Positions 1 through 8,635 of a stretch of DNA of 64,000 nucleotides are shown in pieces. The DNA lies in NCBI RefSeq assembly GCF_042408735.1, contig NZ_JBHOQV010000070.1, forward strand, positions 15,635 through 79,634. Direction: 5' to 3'. A model generated the notes under the pieces. That model was given only the letters and a program-made list of their open reading frames with translations, was not told the origin of the DNA and did not search any database. The stretch is from Thermogemmatispora sp042408735. GTDB lineage: Bacteria > Chloroflexota > Ktedonobacteria > Ktedonobacterales > Ktedonobacteraceae. Position 1 is the first letter of the stretch. The number at the start of each line of letters is the position of its first letter. Both the position numbers and the translations under genes were made by a program.

Positions 1-1
1 C

Positions 2-1216
2 TCTCCCTTTGCCCTGCAGCCCATCACGGTACCTCCCGGACAGGTGCGCCTGGCCCTGCAGCGCAGCGATCAGCATCCTCCTTACCTGGTTCTCAAAGAC
101 AGCAATGGGCAGCCGCAGCTTGTAGTGTTTCTGCCCCTGGTCGACACCTTCCGCGATCACACCCTGGGTATTCTGCAGATCAGTACCTCGACCACGCCTA
201 TCGATGACTTTCTGACCACGCTCCACCTGACCCTTTTCATGGGGGTTGTGGTGCTGCTCGGCCTGGCGACCGCTCTGATCTATCCGCTGGTCAGTGTGGC
301 TCTGCGCCCGCTGGTCGAGATCGAGCGCACCAGCCAGCGCATTGCCCGGGGAGAGCTGTCGATGCGCATCGAGCCGCCGCCGACTGACGACGAGATCGGG
401 CGTCTGGCTCACTCCTTTAATCGCATGGTGGCGCAGCTCGAGACGGCCTTTCAGCGCCAGAAGCGCTTTGTCTCCGATGTTTCTCACGAGCTGCGCACGC
501 CCTTAACGGCCCTGAGCGGCAGTCTGGAGATGCTGCTTCTGGGGGCGGACCGCGGAGATCTGGAGGCGGCGCGGCGCCTGGCGCGCGGTATGTATGCCGA
601 GGTCCAGCGTCTGCAGCGCATGGTCGAAGATTTGCTGGTGCTGACGCGCCTCGACGCGGGCCGGCTGGAGATGAGGCGCGAGTTGATCAGGGCTGAGGAC
701 ATTCTGGCCACGGTCTGCGAGCAGGCCGAGCATCTGGCACGCGGCCAGACGCTGCGTTGGAGTGTTGCCCCGGGCACGCCAGCCTTGCTGGGCGATAGGG
801 ATCGCCTGCGTCAGGCTCTGCTCAATATTGTCGATAATGCTCTGAAGTATACGCCCGCTGAGGGATCGGTCGAGCTGCTGGCCCAGGCGGCCGGTGGGGG
901 ACTGGTTTCGCTGAGCGTGCGCGATACGGGCGAGGGCATTCCTCCCGAGGCTCTGCCCCATGTTTTCGAGCGCTTCTTCCGGGCCGATCCGGCTCGCAGC
1001 CGGGCGGGACGCCGTCCCGGCGGCAGCGGCCTGGGACTGGCCATTACGCGTGAGCTGATTGAGGCCCAGGGGGGGAAGATCAGTCTGCAGAGCCAGCCCG
1101 GTGAGGGGACCACGGTTACAATCCTCTTTCCCGCCGCCGTCGAGGGGCGCGGCCTCCCGCGCAATCCTGAAGAGGCTGGCCGCGGTCGTAGTCTCTCTCA
1201 ACCGGGGAGCCGCTGA
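2..1216 (+). CDS. Sensor histidine kinase, 5'-truncated by the window edge
   Basis: The frame is open from the first bases, so the true start lies outside the window; an internal GTG at 44 is unlikely to be the start. What remains is the end of an extracellular sensor segment, a transmembrane helix (about nt 220-300), a HAMP linker, a HisKA domain with the SHELRTPL H-box (His codon at 485), and a HATPase with N box (NIVDNALKYTP), G1 (DTGEGIP) and G2 (GGSGLGLAI). This is a complete catalytic half of an EnvZ/PhoR-like membrane sensor that autophosphorylates on His and passes phosphate to a response regulator. The partner regulator is probably just upstream, outside the window. The signal is unknown. 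Confidence 0.93.
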   Translation, partial: SPFALQPITVPPGQVRLALQRSDQHPPYLVLKDSNGQPQLVVFLPLVDTFRDHTLGILQISTSTTPIDDFLTTLHLTLFMGVVVLLGLATALIYPLVSVALRPLVEIERTSQRIARGELSMRIEPPPTDDEIGRLAHSFNRMVAQLETAFQRQKRFVSDVSHELRTPLTALSGSLEMLLLGADRGDLEAARRLARGMYAEVQRLQRMVEDLLVLTRLDAGRLEMRRELIRAEDILATVCEQAEHLARGQTLRWSVAPGTPALLGDRDRLRQALLNIVDNALKYTPAEGSVELLAQAAGGGLVSLSVRDTGEGIPPEALPHVFERFFRADPARSRAGRRPGGSGLGLAITRELIEAQGGKISLQSQPGEGTTVTILFPAAVEGRGLPRNPEEAGRGRSLSQPGSR

Positions 1217-1330
1217 GGCCGCACACCGGCCAACTGTACTCCGACGGATGATCCGGTGATCTGCTGCGATGGGGGGAGGATAGGATGGTTGTCGGTGCCT
1301 TTGGAGTGGCCAAAGAAGGAGAGGAGGGAG

Positions 1331-1358
1331 GGAGGGACGCCAGGAAGGGCGCCCCTCC
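1331..1358 (-). terminator. Candidate terminator after cysteine synthase
   Basis: An 11-bp inverted repeat (1331-1341 with 1348-1358, one mismatch, 6-nt loop) lies immediately after the minus-strand stop codon. The minus transcript then runs into a C/U-rich stretch ending in UUCUUU. The U tract is poor, so this is a candidate only; it could also end the convergent histidine kinase transcript. Confidence 0.4.
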
Positions 1359-2303
1359 TCAGCAGAACGAAGGTTGCAGGGTTGCTCTGGTCTGTTGGCC
1401 TTGACCGGTGGGCTGCGCGAGCCAGCGCGGCTCACTGAGGTACTTCCAGCCGCCATCGGCCAGGATGATCACGATCTTGCCTTCCTCCAGCCGCTCGGCC
1501 TGGCGCAGGGCTACGTCCAGGACGGCCCCGCTCGATGGGCCGGCGAAGATTCCCTCTTGCTCTTTGAGCTGTAGCGTGCGCTGCCAGGCTTGCTGGCTAG
1601 AGACCAGGACCCGCTCGTCGATGACTCGCAGGTCAAGCACCGGTGGCACAAAGCCATCGGCCAGATTGCGCAGGCCCTGGATGCTGTCACCCTGCACCGG
1701 CTCAGCCCCGATGACTCGAATGGCGGAATTGTATTCCTTCAGGCGGCGCCCGATGCCGGTCAGGGTCCCCCCAGAGCCAAGGCCAGCCACCACCATACTC
1801 ACGTCGGGCAGATCGCGCAGCAGCTCCACGCCAGTGGTCTCATAGTGAGCCGCGGGGTTGGCCTCGTTGCCGTACTGGAAGAGCATCACATAGCGGGGAT
1901 CGTCTCGTGCCAGCTCCTGGGCCAGGCGAATGGCGCCGTTGCTGCCCGCGGCTCCCGGCGAGGTGATGACCGTGGCCCCGTATAGCTCCAGCATGCGGCG
2001 CTTATCCTGGGTTCCCTTCTCCGAGACCACCGCTGTGAAGCGATAGCCTTTCATGGTGGCGATCAGGGCCAGGGCCACGCCCGTATTACCGCTGGTCGGC
2101 TCCAGCAGGATCGAATCGGGCTTGAGCAGGCCGCGCTCCTCGGCGGCCTCGATCATCTTGAGGGCAATACGGTCCTTGATGCTCCCCGAGGGGTTGGCTC
2201 CCTCCATCTTAGCAAAGATGTGCACGCGCGGGCGCGGGCTAAAGCTCTTGAGTTCGATCAAGGGCGTATTGCCGACAGTCTCTAGAATACTGCCATAGTA
2301 CAT
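1359..2303 (-). CDS. cysK: Cysteine synthase (O-acetylserine sulfhydrylase)
   Basis: This 314-aa fold-type II PLP enzyme makes L-cysteine from O-acetylserine and sulfide. The PLP-binding lysine is K43 in NPSGSIKDR, the substrate loop TSGNTG is near residue 70, and the Gly-rich phosphate loop GSGGTLTGIG is near 175. Length fits CysK/CysM (300-325 aa). An AAAGGAGG ribosome site sits upstream of the ATG. The gene begins only about 30 nt after the PLP decarboxylase stop and is surely co-transcribed with it. CysK and CysM are hard to separate by eye, and O-phosphoserine or thiosulfate use cannot be excluded. A likely terminator follows at 1331-1358. Confidence 0.92.
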   Translation of the reverse strand: MYYGSILETVGNTPLIELKSFSPRPRVHIFAKMEGANPSGSIKDRIALKMIEAAEERGLLKPDSILLEPTSGNTGVALALIATMKGYRFTAVVSEKGTQDKRRMLELYGATVITSPGAAGSNGAIRLAQELARDDPRYVMLFQYGNEANPAAHYETTGVELLRDLPDVSMVVAGLGSGGTLTGIGRRLKEYNSAIRVIGAEPVQGDSIQGLRNLADGFVPPVLDLRVIDERVLVSSQQAWQRTLQLKEQEGIFAGPSSGAVLDVALRQAERLEEGKIVIILADGGWKYLSEPRWLAQPTGQGQQTRATLQPSFC

Positions 2304-2332
2304 GAGAAAAGACGTCCCTCCTTTCGTGGCGC

Positions 2333-3796
2333 TCAGAGAGCGCAGAGCGCCCTGCCGACGGTCAGCACCTCATCGACCATGGTCTGGATATCAGCCTCGG
2401 TCGTGGCGTAGTGCACCAGGCAGGCGCGCAGTAGCTCGCGACCACGCAGGCGCGTGCTGGTTAGGAAAACCCGCCCGCGGCGCTGGATCTCGCGCGCAAG
2501 CTGCTGATTGAGGCGGTTGAGTAGGGTTGGCTCATCGCGTAAGGTGGGCGGCGCGTAGCGGAAGCGCACGATACTCAGGGGGCCGCCCGAGATCAGCTCT
2601 AGCTCCTCATGTGAGGCGACCTCACTGGCGAGCAGGCGCGCCAGACTGATATTGTTGCTAATGGCCCGCGCCAGGCCGCTGCGGCCCGCCGTACGTACTG
2701 TGGCCCAGGCATCGAGGGCGCGGAAGCGCCGCGTTCGCTGCAGGGTGTACTCGGACATCCAGGTGGCGTCGTCCTCGTCATCGCTCTGGGTCAGGCGGAA
2801 AGCCTCGTGGAGGGCGGAGCCGTGGCGCACGAGGGCGCAGCCGCAGTCGATGGGAACCGAGAGCCACTTATGCTGGTCGGTGGCCAGGGAATCGACCTGC
2901 TCGATACCGCGGTAGAGCGGGGCGACACGCTCGTCGAGGATGCCGAAGGCGCCATAGGCCCCGTCGACGTGGAGCCAGAGGCCCTCGGCGTGACACAGTT
3001 CGGCCAGCTCGGCCAGCGGGTCGATGGCCCCCGTCTCGACGGTACCAGCGGTGGCCGCCACGCAGAACGGGCGTAGCCCGATGGCCCGGTCCTCGTGAAT
3101 GCGTCGCTCCAGAGCCGTCAGGTCCATGCGGTAGTCGGGAGTGGATGGCACGATATGAATCGCGGCGCTGCCCAGGCCCATCGCTTCGAGCGAGCGGCGA
3201 ATACTGAAGTGGCCCTGATCGGACTGGTAGAGCACAAACGGGGGATGGTTGCCCTGCAGGCCCTCACGGCGCACGTTCCAACCGTCTTGGGCGGCTGCCC
3301 AGTAGCGTGCAGCCTGCAGACAGGTGAAGTTCGCCTCGGATCCACCGCTGACGAAGACCCCGGCGCTGCCCTCTGTGGGGAAGCCGGCCAGCTCCATCAT
3401 CCACTGCACGGCGCAGCGCTCCAGTTCCTGGCCGGCGTGATCGCCGATGCCGCAGTTGGGGTTCATGGCTGCTGCCAGCGGTTTGAGTAAGATGCTGGCG
3501 TGGGAAGGGGCTGAGTTGATCCAGCCGGCGAAACGTGGGTGACCGTTGCCCTGGGGGTAGGGCAGGATCAGCTCGCGCACCAGCCTCAGCGTCTCCTCGA
3601 AAGGCTGTCCCTCCTCGGGCAGAGCCTGTCTGCCGATCTGGCGGCGCACTTCAGCCGGCAGAGGCTGCCAGACGGGACGCTGCTCGATACCGGCCAAGTA
3701 GCGCTCCAGCTCCTCAAGAACCAGGTCTCCGTAACGGCGCAGGCGCTCTGGCTCGAAGGTGAGTCCAGGGGCGCGCATGAAGTTTGTCACTGTCAT
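2333..3796 (-). CDS. PLP-dependent group II amino-acid decarboxylase
   Basis: The 487-aa product is a member of the aromatic-L-amino-acid/glutamate/cysteine-sulfinate decarboxylase family (fold-type I). The PLP lysine is K310 in DQHKWL, the cofactor-contacting HVDGAYG is at 276-282, and a conserved NPN...GD segment lies near 112-119. It decarboxylates an amino acid to the amine; the substrate cannot be told from motifs. Being first in a two-gene operon with cysteine synthase makes an aspartate/cysteine-type substrate (for beta-alanine or a taurine-like amine) attractive, but that is inference. A strong AAAGGAG site lies about 13 nt before the ATG. Confidence 0.88.
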   Translation of the reverse strand: MTVTNFMRAPGLTFEPERLRRYGDLVLEELERYLAGIEQRPVWQPLPAEVRRQIGRQALPEEGQPFEETLRLVRELILPYPQGNGHPRFAGWINSAPSHASILLKPLAAAMNPNCGIGDHAGQELERCAVQWMMELAGFPTEGSAGVFVSGGSEANFTCLQAARYWAAAQDGWNVRREGLQGNHPPFVLYQSDQGHFSIRRSLEAMGLGSAAIHIVPSTPDYRMDLTALERRIHEDRAIGLRPFCVAATAGTVETGAIDPLAELAELCHAEGLWLHVDGAYGAFGILDERVAPLYRGIEQVDSLATDQHKWLSVPIDCGCALVRHGSALHEAFRLTQSDDEDDATWMSEYTLQRTRRFRALDAWATVRTAGRSGLARAISNNISLARLLASEVASHEELELISGGPLSIVRFRYAPPTLRDEPTLLNRLNQQLAREIQRRGRVFLTSTRLRGRELLRACLVHYATTEADIQTMVDEVLTVGRALCAL

Positions 3797-4455
3797 ACTG
3801 GTAGTCGGTGCTCCTTTCTCTTCCCTCCAAGCATGCCACCGCTGTCTGAAATTTGGGCGCAGGCTTGCTAAAAATTCGCTGAATCTGAGCCGTCTGCCGG
3901 GGCAGTTGACAGAAACTTTACATTTTTTGGGTTTGTTGCTTGCTCTCTGCTCAGCTCAGTAAGATGGGGGTGAAAGCGCTCCTTCCAAAAGGCATCTGGC
4001 GAGCGTGCTCAGTTGAGCGGAGGGCGGCGGCGCTGGTCGGCCAGCCAGAGGCAATGTTCAAGCCAGCGTGAGCGAAGAAAAGCGCGACTAAGGTCTTCGC
4101 GCCGTCTTAGGAAGAGTGGCCGCCAGCCTGTGTGGAACCAGGTCAGAAGCTGCCAGCCGCGGCCCAAGCTGCTCCAGTGCAGGCTGCCGGTGGAGGTCCT
4201 GGCCTGATCTGGCTCTCATGCATCTCTTCAGAGCGCTGAAGGGGGAGGGGAAGAGGAGAACAAGAGAGGAAGGGAGACTCACCCCCCTCTAAAATAGGTC
4301 ATGTCAGGGCCTGATTCGAAACTCGTTTGTGGCCGGCGCCCGGGGCGGCCCAAACCGGCCTGTTCTGGCTGAATAAATACATCTATTACAGTTTAGTAGA
4401 TCAAAGTAGATTAAAGCTCTTTCGAAACTCGCCCCTTCATGCGCGCAGCCGACGA

Positions 4456-4780
4456 GTTGCGAAAATCCCCTCTGTCTGCTATACTTCTGAAAGAGTGGAA
4501 GAGGCAAAACGAGGCGCTGAGATCCCAAAAAAGGGCCTCACGTGAGGATACTGAAAGAAAGAATGAGGAATCACTCTCCCGGGGTGGCTCTCGAGGGGTT
4601 CGGTTACAGGGACCTCGATCTGCGTGAGGATACTGAAAGTTCACTGGCGCTAGCGCTATGCTAGCGCCAGTGAACTTTGTTGCAGGGACCTCGATCTGCG
4701 TGAGGATACTGGAGGAGCGCAGTCCGAGATTGCAGAGACCTCTCCGTGTGAGGATGCTGAAAGTTTGAGGATACTGAAAG
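4456..4780 (+). repeat. Degenerate CRISPR-like repeat cluster
   Basis: Two 37-nt copies are nearly identical: 4603-4639 and 4679-4715, differing at one base near the start and in the last few bases. They are separated by 39 nt. A diverged copy lies at 4728-4763 and 3' half-copies ending in GAGGATACTGAAAG at 4541-4557 and 4764-4780; a weak one may lie at 4456-4493. The ~37-nt unit, the conserved GTTGCAGGGACCTC start and GAGGATACTGAAAG end, and one normal 39-nt spacer resemble a CRISPR array. The other spacings (12 nt, 0 nt) and drift show it is decayed, or a different dispersed repeat. No cas gene is in the window. Confidence 0.55.
4636..4678. repeat. Perfect 19-bp inverted repeat with 5-nt loop
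   Basis: Arms 4636-4654 and 4660-4678 are exact reverse complements around the loop GCTAT (4655-4659). The left arm starts with the last four bases of a CRISPR-like repeat copy, and the structure fills the whole spacer. There is no U run after it, so it is not a classical terminator. Confidence 0.85.
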
Positions 4781-4868
4781 TATGAGGTAAAATAGAGGAA
4801 CAGATAGAGGGCGGAAACACTATTGCCTGCTGCTTTCCCAACGTTTTCGTTTTAACCAGCTTTTTCCT

Positions 4869-4939
4869 GCATAGCGAGTATGAGCTATGCGTTCAGGCAG
4901 GCCCGCCGCATAGACAAGCCCGCGCTGGGGCGGGCTTGT
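4869..4939 (+). promoter_or_regulatory. Two hairpins in the leuC leader
   Basis: A 7-bp stem (4869-4875 with 4884-4890) is followed by a GC-rich 10-bp perfect stem (4914-4923 with 4930-4939) ending about 55 nt before the leuC start. The second stem is followed only by TT, so it is a weak terminator at best. A 20-codon frame (4880-4942) overlaps both, but it is not leucine-rich, which argues against classical leu attenuation. Confidence 0.35.
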
Positions 4940-4993
4940 TGAGCGAGCAGAGCGGCCCGCAGCCAGACTCAGACAGGAACTGGAGAGAGAAGT

Positions 4994-6403
4994 ATGCCAA
5001 AGTCCATGTTTGAGAAGATCTGGGAAGCGCATGTTGTACGTGACGTTCCCGGAGAGTCAACAATTCTCTATATCGACCGTCACCTGGTGCACGAGGCGAC
5101 CTCGCCGCAGGCTTTTGCCGGCCTCAAGGCGGCAGGGCGCAAGGTCAGGCGTCCTGATGCCACGATTGCTGTACTTGACCACAACGTACCGACCCTCCAG
5201 GTGCGCGGCAGGCGGGTGCTGGAGCTGGTGGACCAGGCGAGCGCGCTCTGCATCACAACGATGGAGCAGAACGCCCGCGATTTCGGCATCACGCTCTTCG
5301 ATATGAACGACGAGCGCCAGGGGATCGTACACATCATTGGTCCCGAGCAGGGCCTGACGCTTCCCGGTATGACCATCGTCTGCGGTGACTCGCATACCTC
5401 GACGCATGGGGCAGTAGGCGCGCTGGCCTTTGGCATCGGCACCAGCGAGATCGAGCACGTGCTGGCGACGCAGTGCCTGTTGCAGAAGAAGCCGCGCTCG
5501 ATGAACATCCGCATCGAGGGGAGCCTTGGCCCGGGCATCACGGCCAAGGATATCGCGCTCTATATGATCGGGCGCCTGGGCACAGGTGTAGGCACGGGCC
5601 ACGTCGTCGAGTTCAGCGGCTCGGCGGTGCGCAGTCTCTCGATGGAGGGCCGCATGACGCTGTGCAACATGGCCATCGAGGCGGGGGCGCGCGCCGGCAT
5701 GGTGGCCCCTGACGAGACGACCTTTGCCTACCTCAAGGGCCGTCCCTTTGCGCCCAAAGGTGCCCTCTTCGAGAAGGCGGTCGAAGCCTGGAAGCAGCTA
5801 CCCAGCGATCCCGGTGCCCACTTCGACACCGTCCACGAGATCAACGTCGATGGCCTGGCCCCGCAAGTGACCTGGGGCACCAATCCGGGCATGGTGGTCG
5901 ATGTCACCGGCAGCGTGCCCGATCCCGCCGACGAGCCTGATCCACAGAAACGCCTGGCCTACGAGCGGGCCCTCAAGTATATGGGTCTGGAGCCGGGCCA
6001 GAAAATTACAGATATCCGCGTCGATACGGTCTTTATCGGCTCCTGTACCAATTCGCGCCTGGAGGACCTGCGCCTGGCGGCCCAGATCGTCAAGGGGCGC
6101 CGTGTGGCCCCGGGCGTGCGGGCCCTGGTGGTCCCCGGCTCGATGCAGGTGCGGCGCATGGCCGAGGAAGAGGGCCTGGCCGATATTTTCCGCGAGGCCG
6201 GCTTCGAGTGGCGCGCCTCCGGCTGCAGCATGTGCATCGCTATGAACGGCGACCGCCTGGGCGAGGGCGAGCGCTGTGCCTCCACAAGCAACCGCAATTT
6301 TGAGGGTCGCCAGGGAAAGGGCGGACGCACGCACCTGGTGAGTCCGCCGATGGCCGCCGCCGCCGCCATCGCGGGCCACTTCGTCGATATCCGCGATTTC
6401 TAG
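4994..6403 (+). CDS. leuC: 3-isopropylmalate dehydratase large subunit
   Basis: LeuC with LeuD isomerises 2-isopropylmalate to 3-isopropylmalate in leucine synthesis, using a [4Fe-4S] cluster. The 469-aa length is typical (about 466). Cluster cysteines are visible in SCTNSR (near residue 350) and in GCSMC (near 410-413). The N-terminal aconitase signatures (LYIDRHLVHE, VCGDSHTSTHGAVGA) are intact. GGAGAG lies 6 nt before the ATG. leuD follows 153 nt downstream, so the two form one transcription unit. No leuA or leuB is present in this window. Confidence 0.97.
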   Translation: MPKSMFEKIWEAHVVRDVPGESTILYIDRHLVHEATSPQAFAGLKAAGRKVRRPDATIAVLDHNVPTLQVRGRRVLELVDQASALCITTMEQNARDFGITLFDMNDERQGIVHIIGPEQGLTLPGMTIVCGDSHTSTHGAVGALAFGIGTSEIEHVLATQCLLQKKPRSMNIRIEGSLGPGITAKDIALYMIGRLGTGVGTGHVVEFSGSAVRSLSMEGRMTLCNMAIEAGARAGMVAPDETTFAYLKGRPFAPKGALFEKAVEAWKQLPSDPGAHFDTVHEINVDGLAPQVTWGTNPGMVVDVTGSVPDPADEPDPQKRLAYERALKYMGLEPGQKITDIRVDTVFIGSCTNSRLEDLRLAAQIVKGRRVAPGVRALVVPGSMQVRRMAEEEGLADIFREAGFEWRASGCSMCIAMNGDRLGEGERCASTSNRNFEGRQGKGGRTHLVSPPMAAAAAIAGHFVDIRDF

Positions 6404-6556
6404 ATCGTGAACAGATCTGACTGACCTGGCCTGGCCTGACTTCCAGTCCCAGCCGCTGGCAAAGCAAGACCAGGCCGGGTCCCTCAAGCAAGCAAGCAAG
6501 AGAGAGGTCGATCTGGCGCTGCAGTAACAAAGTAGAGAAGGAGGCAGAGCGAGACA

Positions 6557-7177
6557 ATGGAACCCTTTACGCGCCTGAAGGGGCTGGTCGCCCCCTTGAA
6601 TCGCACCAACGTCAATACCGACGAGATCACCCCGGCCCGCTTCCTGAAGACCATCAGCCGCACTGGCTTCGCCCAGGCCCTCTTCGCCAACTGGCGCTAT
6701 CTGGGCGACGACCAGACGCCTAACCCCGATTTTGTCCTGAACCAACCCCGCTATCAGGGGGCCACGATCTTGTTGGCCGGCGATAATTTTGGCTGCGGCT
6801 CCTCCCGCGAGCATGCGCCCTGGGCGATCCGCGAATACGGCTTCCGCTGTGTGATCGCCCCCAGCTTCGCCGACATCTTCTACAATAACTGCTTCAACAA
6901 TGGTATCCTGCCGGTGACTCTCCCCGAGCCGACGGTGCTGGAGCTGTTCAAGGAGGTCGAGGCGACCGAGGGCTATACCCTGGAAGTCGATCTGGAAGCC
7001 CAGACGGTAACGACGCCCGACGGGCGCGTCTTCCAGTTCCCGATCGATCCTTTCCGCAAGCAGGCTATGCTGCAGGGCCTCGACAATATCGGCTGGACGC
7101 TTTCGCATCTCGATGAGATCCGAGCCTACGAGGAACGCCGGCAGCAAGAAGCTCCCTGGGTTTTCAGCATCCAGTGA
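6557..7177 (+). CDS. leuD: 3-isopropylmalate dehydratase small subunit
   Basis: The 206-aa swivel subunit that completes the LeuCD isomerase. It shows NVNTDEITPARFL at the N-terminus and GDNFGCGSSREHAPWAI, the substrate-binding loop of the small-subunit family; length is usual for bacterial LeuD (about 200). AAGGAGG lies about 12 nt before the ATG. It follows leuC on the same strand. Confidence 0.97.
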   Translation: MEPFTRLKGLVAPLNRTNVNTDEITPARFLKTISRTGFAQALFANWRYLGDDQTPNPDFVLNQPRYQGATILLAGDNFGCGSSREHAPWAIREYGFRCVIAPSFADIFYNNCFNNGILPVTLPEPTVLELFKEVEATEGYTLEVDLEAQTVTTPDGRVFQFPIDPFRKQAMLQGLDNIGWTLSHLDEIRAYEERRQQEAPWVFSIQ

Positions 7178-7518
7178 CGATGCCGTCACTGGCTCTGGGT
7201 GGCTGGCAGATTGGCCGACTGGCTGGCTGGCTCTCGTCGCTCCTCAGATGGCCCTGGCCTTCCTCTTTTCTTCAACTCGCCTGGGCCTGGTCGCTGCGCT
7301 GACCCGCGTGCCGGCCTCCTGCTATCAGGCGGAGGAGGAGCGAAGCGAGGCGGAGGGTCGGCGGGACCGTCTATCTGCCGTGGCCGGCGCCGGAGTCACG
7401 GGCTTTGATAGCAGGCAAGCAGACCGGTCACCCTGTTCCGCGACGGGTCGGGCCTGAGCGACCGCTCCCCGCCTGGCCCGTCTGTGGCGGGGTGAAACCA
7501 GAGAAAAAGGAGCGCAAA
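7178..7518 (+). other. Intergenic leader between leuD and pdhA
   Basis: This 341-nt gap has no gene I can support. It contains a 10-bp exact inverted repeat (7318-7327 with 7406-7415) enclosing about 78 nt with smaller GC-rich stems, including CCGTG...CACGG. It could fold as a closed multi-stem leader of the downstream 2-oxoacid dehydrogenase operon. I could not match it to a known riboswitch. Confidence 0.4.
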
Positions 7519-8622
7519 GTGGCGATTCACCAGATTGATCCCGGTCTGGTCCCTTTTCAGATTCTTGATCCTGAAGGCAACCTGGTGGGAGAGATGCCCG
7601 CGCTCTCTCCGGAGCGCCTCCTCTATTTCTACCGCATGATGCGTCTGGCGCGGGCCTTCTCAGATCGCATTATTGCTATGCAGCGCCAGGGGCGGGCCAC
7701 GACCTTTGGCTCCCTTACTGGCCAGGAAGCGGCCACGGTTGGACTGGCCGCGCCCCTGCAGCCGCAGGACTGGCTGGCCACCTCCTATCGGGAGATCGCC
7801 TCGCTGATCGTCAAGGGCGTTCCCTTGAGCACGCTGGTCTATTCCTTCCGCGGCTACACGCCTCCCAATTGGCCCGCTGAGACGCGCTGCCTCCCCTACC
7901 AGATTGTGATTGGAACGCAGATTCCTCATGCCGTGGGCCTGGCGATGGCCGCCAGGATCGCCGGCGACCCCGTAGTGGCGGTTGGCGTCTGCGGCGATGG
8001 AGCGACCTCTGAGGGCGACTTTAACGAGGCCCTCAACTTTGCTGGAGTCTTTCGCGCACCGGTAGTGATCATTGTGCAGAACAATGGTTGGGCGATCAGC
8101 GTCCCGCGCCATCGCCAGTCGGCGGCCCCCACCCTGGCGGCCCGTGGCATCGGCTTCGGCGTCCCCTCGGCCCTGGTCGATGGCAACGACATTCTGGCGG
8201 TCTACGAGACCGTGCGTCAGGCCGTGGAACGGGCGCGCGCCGGCGATGGGCCAACCCTGATCGAGCTGCTGACCTATCGCCTCGGTTCGCATACGACCGC
8301 TGACGATGCCAGCCGCTACCGCGATCCCGCTGAGGTGGAAGCCTGGCGCGCCAAGGATCCCATTGCCCGCTTGCAGAAGTTTTTGCGCCGGCGCGATCTG
8401 CTCAGCGAGGAGCAGGACGAGGAGATCGGCGCCTCCGTGCTGGAAGAGATCGATGCGGCGGTGCGCGAGGCCGAAGCTATGCCCCCGATGGCCCCCGATA
8501 GCTTCTTCGATTATGTGAGCGCGACCCTGCCGCCGCGCCTGCAGGAGCAGCGTGCCGAGCTGCTGCGCTTTGCAGGGCCGAGGCAGCCCACCGCCGGCTC
8601 AGGCTCCGGTGAGCAGCACTGA
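7519..8622 (+). CDS. pdhA: 2-oxoacid (pyruvate) dehydrogenase E1 component, alpha subunit
   Basis: The alpha subunit binds thiamine diphosphate and, with E1 beta, decarboxylates pyruvate (or a branched 2-oxoacid) and transfers the acyl group to lipoyl-E2. The ThDP motif runs from GDGATSEGDF (about residue 158) to VQNN. I chose the GTG at 7519 because AAAAAGGAG precedes it, giving 367 aa, normal for the family; a longer frame reaches upstream to 7405 but its extra residues are not family-like. E1 beta starts 13 nt after the stop. The overall look favours PDH, but branched-chain 2-oxoacid dehydrogenase is possible next to leu genes. Confidence 0.9.
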   Translation: MAIHQIDPGLVPFQILDPEGNLVGEMPALSPERLLYFYRMMRLARAFSDRIIAMQRQGRATTFGSLTGQEAATVGLAAPLQPQDWLATSYREIASLIVKGVPLSTLVYSFRGYTPPNWPAETRCLPYQIVIGTQIPHAVGLAMAARIAGDPVVAVGVCGDGATSEGDFNEALNFAGVFRAPVVIIVQNNGWAISVPRHRQSAAPTLAARGIGFGVPSALVDGNDILAVYETVRQAVERARAGDGPTLIELLTYRLGSHTTADDASRYRDPAEVEAWRAKDPIARLQKFLRRRDLLSEEQDEEIGASVLEEIDAAVREAEAMPPMAPDSFFDYVSATLPPRLQEQRAELLRFAGPRQPTAGSGSGEQH

Positions 8623-8635
8623 GGGGGAGGTGAGG

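Larger units (their letters stand above)
3797..4993. other. 1.2 kb gene-free region between decarboxylase and leuC
   Basis: The two flanking genes are divergent, so both of their promoters must be here. No convincing coding frame or RNA gene is visible. The middle third is more A/T-rich than the rest of the window and contains a cluster of related repeats (4456-4780) with a long perfect inverted repeat. The part next to leuC carries two hairpins and may be a leader. Confidence 0.7.

Noticed and set aside
3904..3909. TTGACA hexamer on the plus strand
   Set aside because: No -10 box stands at proper spacing and the nearest plus-strand gene is over 1 kb away.
5798..7189. A 463-codon minus-strand open frame across leuC and leuD
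   Set aside because: It is antisense to two clear metabolic genes and has no ribosome site or family motif.
7340..7380. T-box-like sequence (AGGGTCGGCGGGACCG) before pdhA
   Set aside because: It lacks the exact UGGNACC core and a specifier-loop stem could not be found.
7405..7518. Longer N-terminus for E1 alpha
   Set aside because: The extra 38 residues lie before an AAAAAGGAG site and are unlike E1 alpha; the GTG at 7519 explains the family length.
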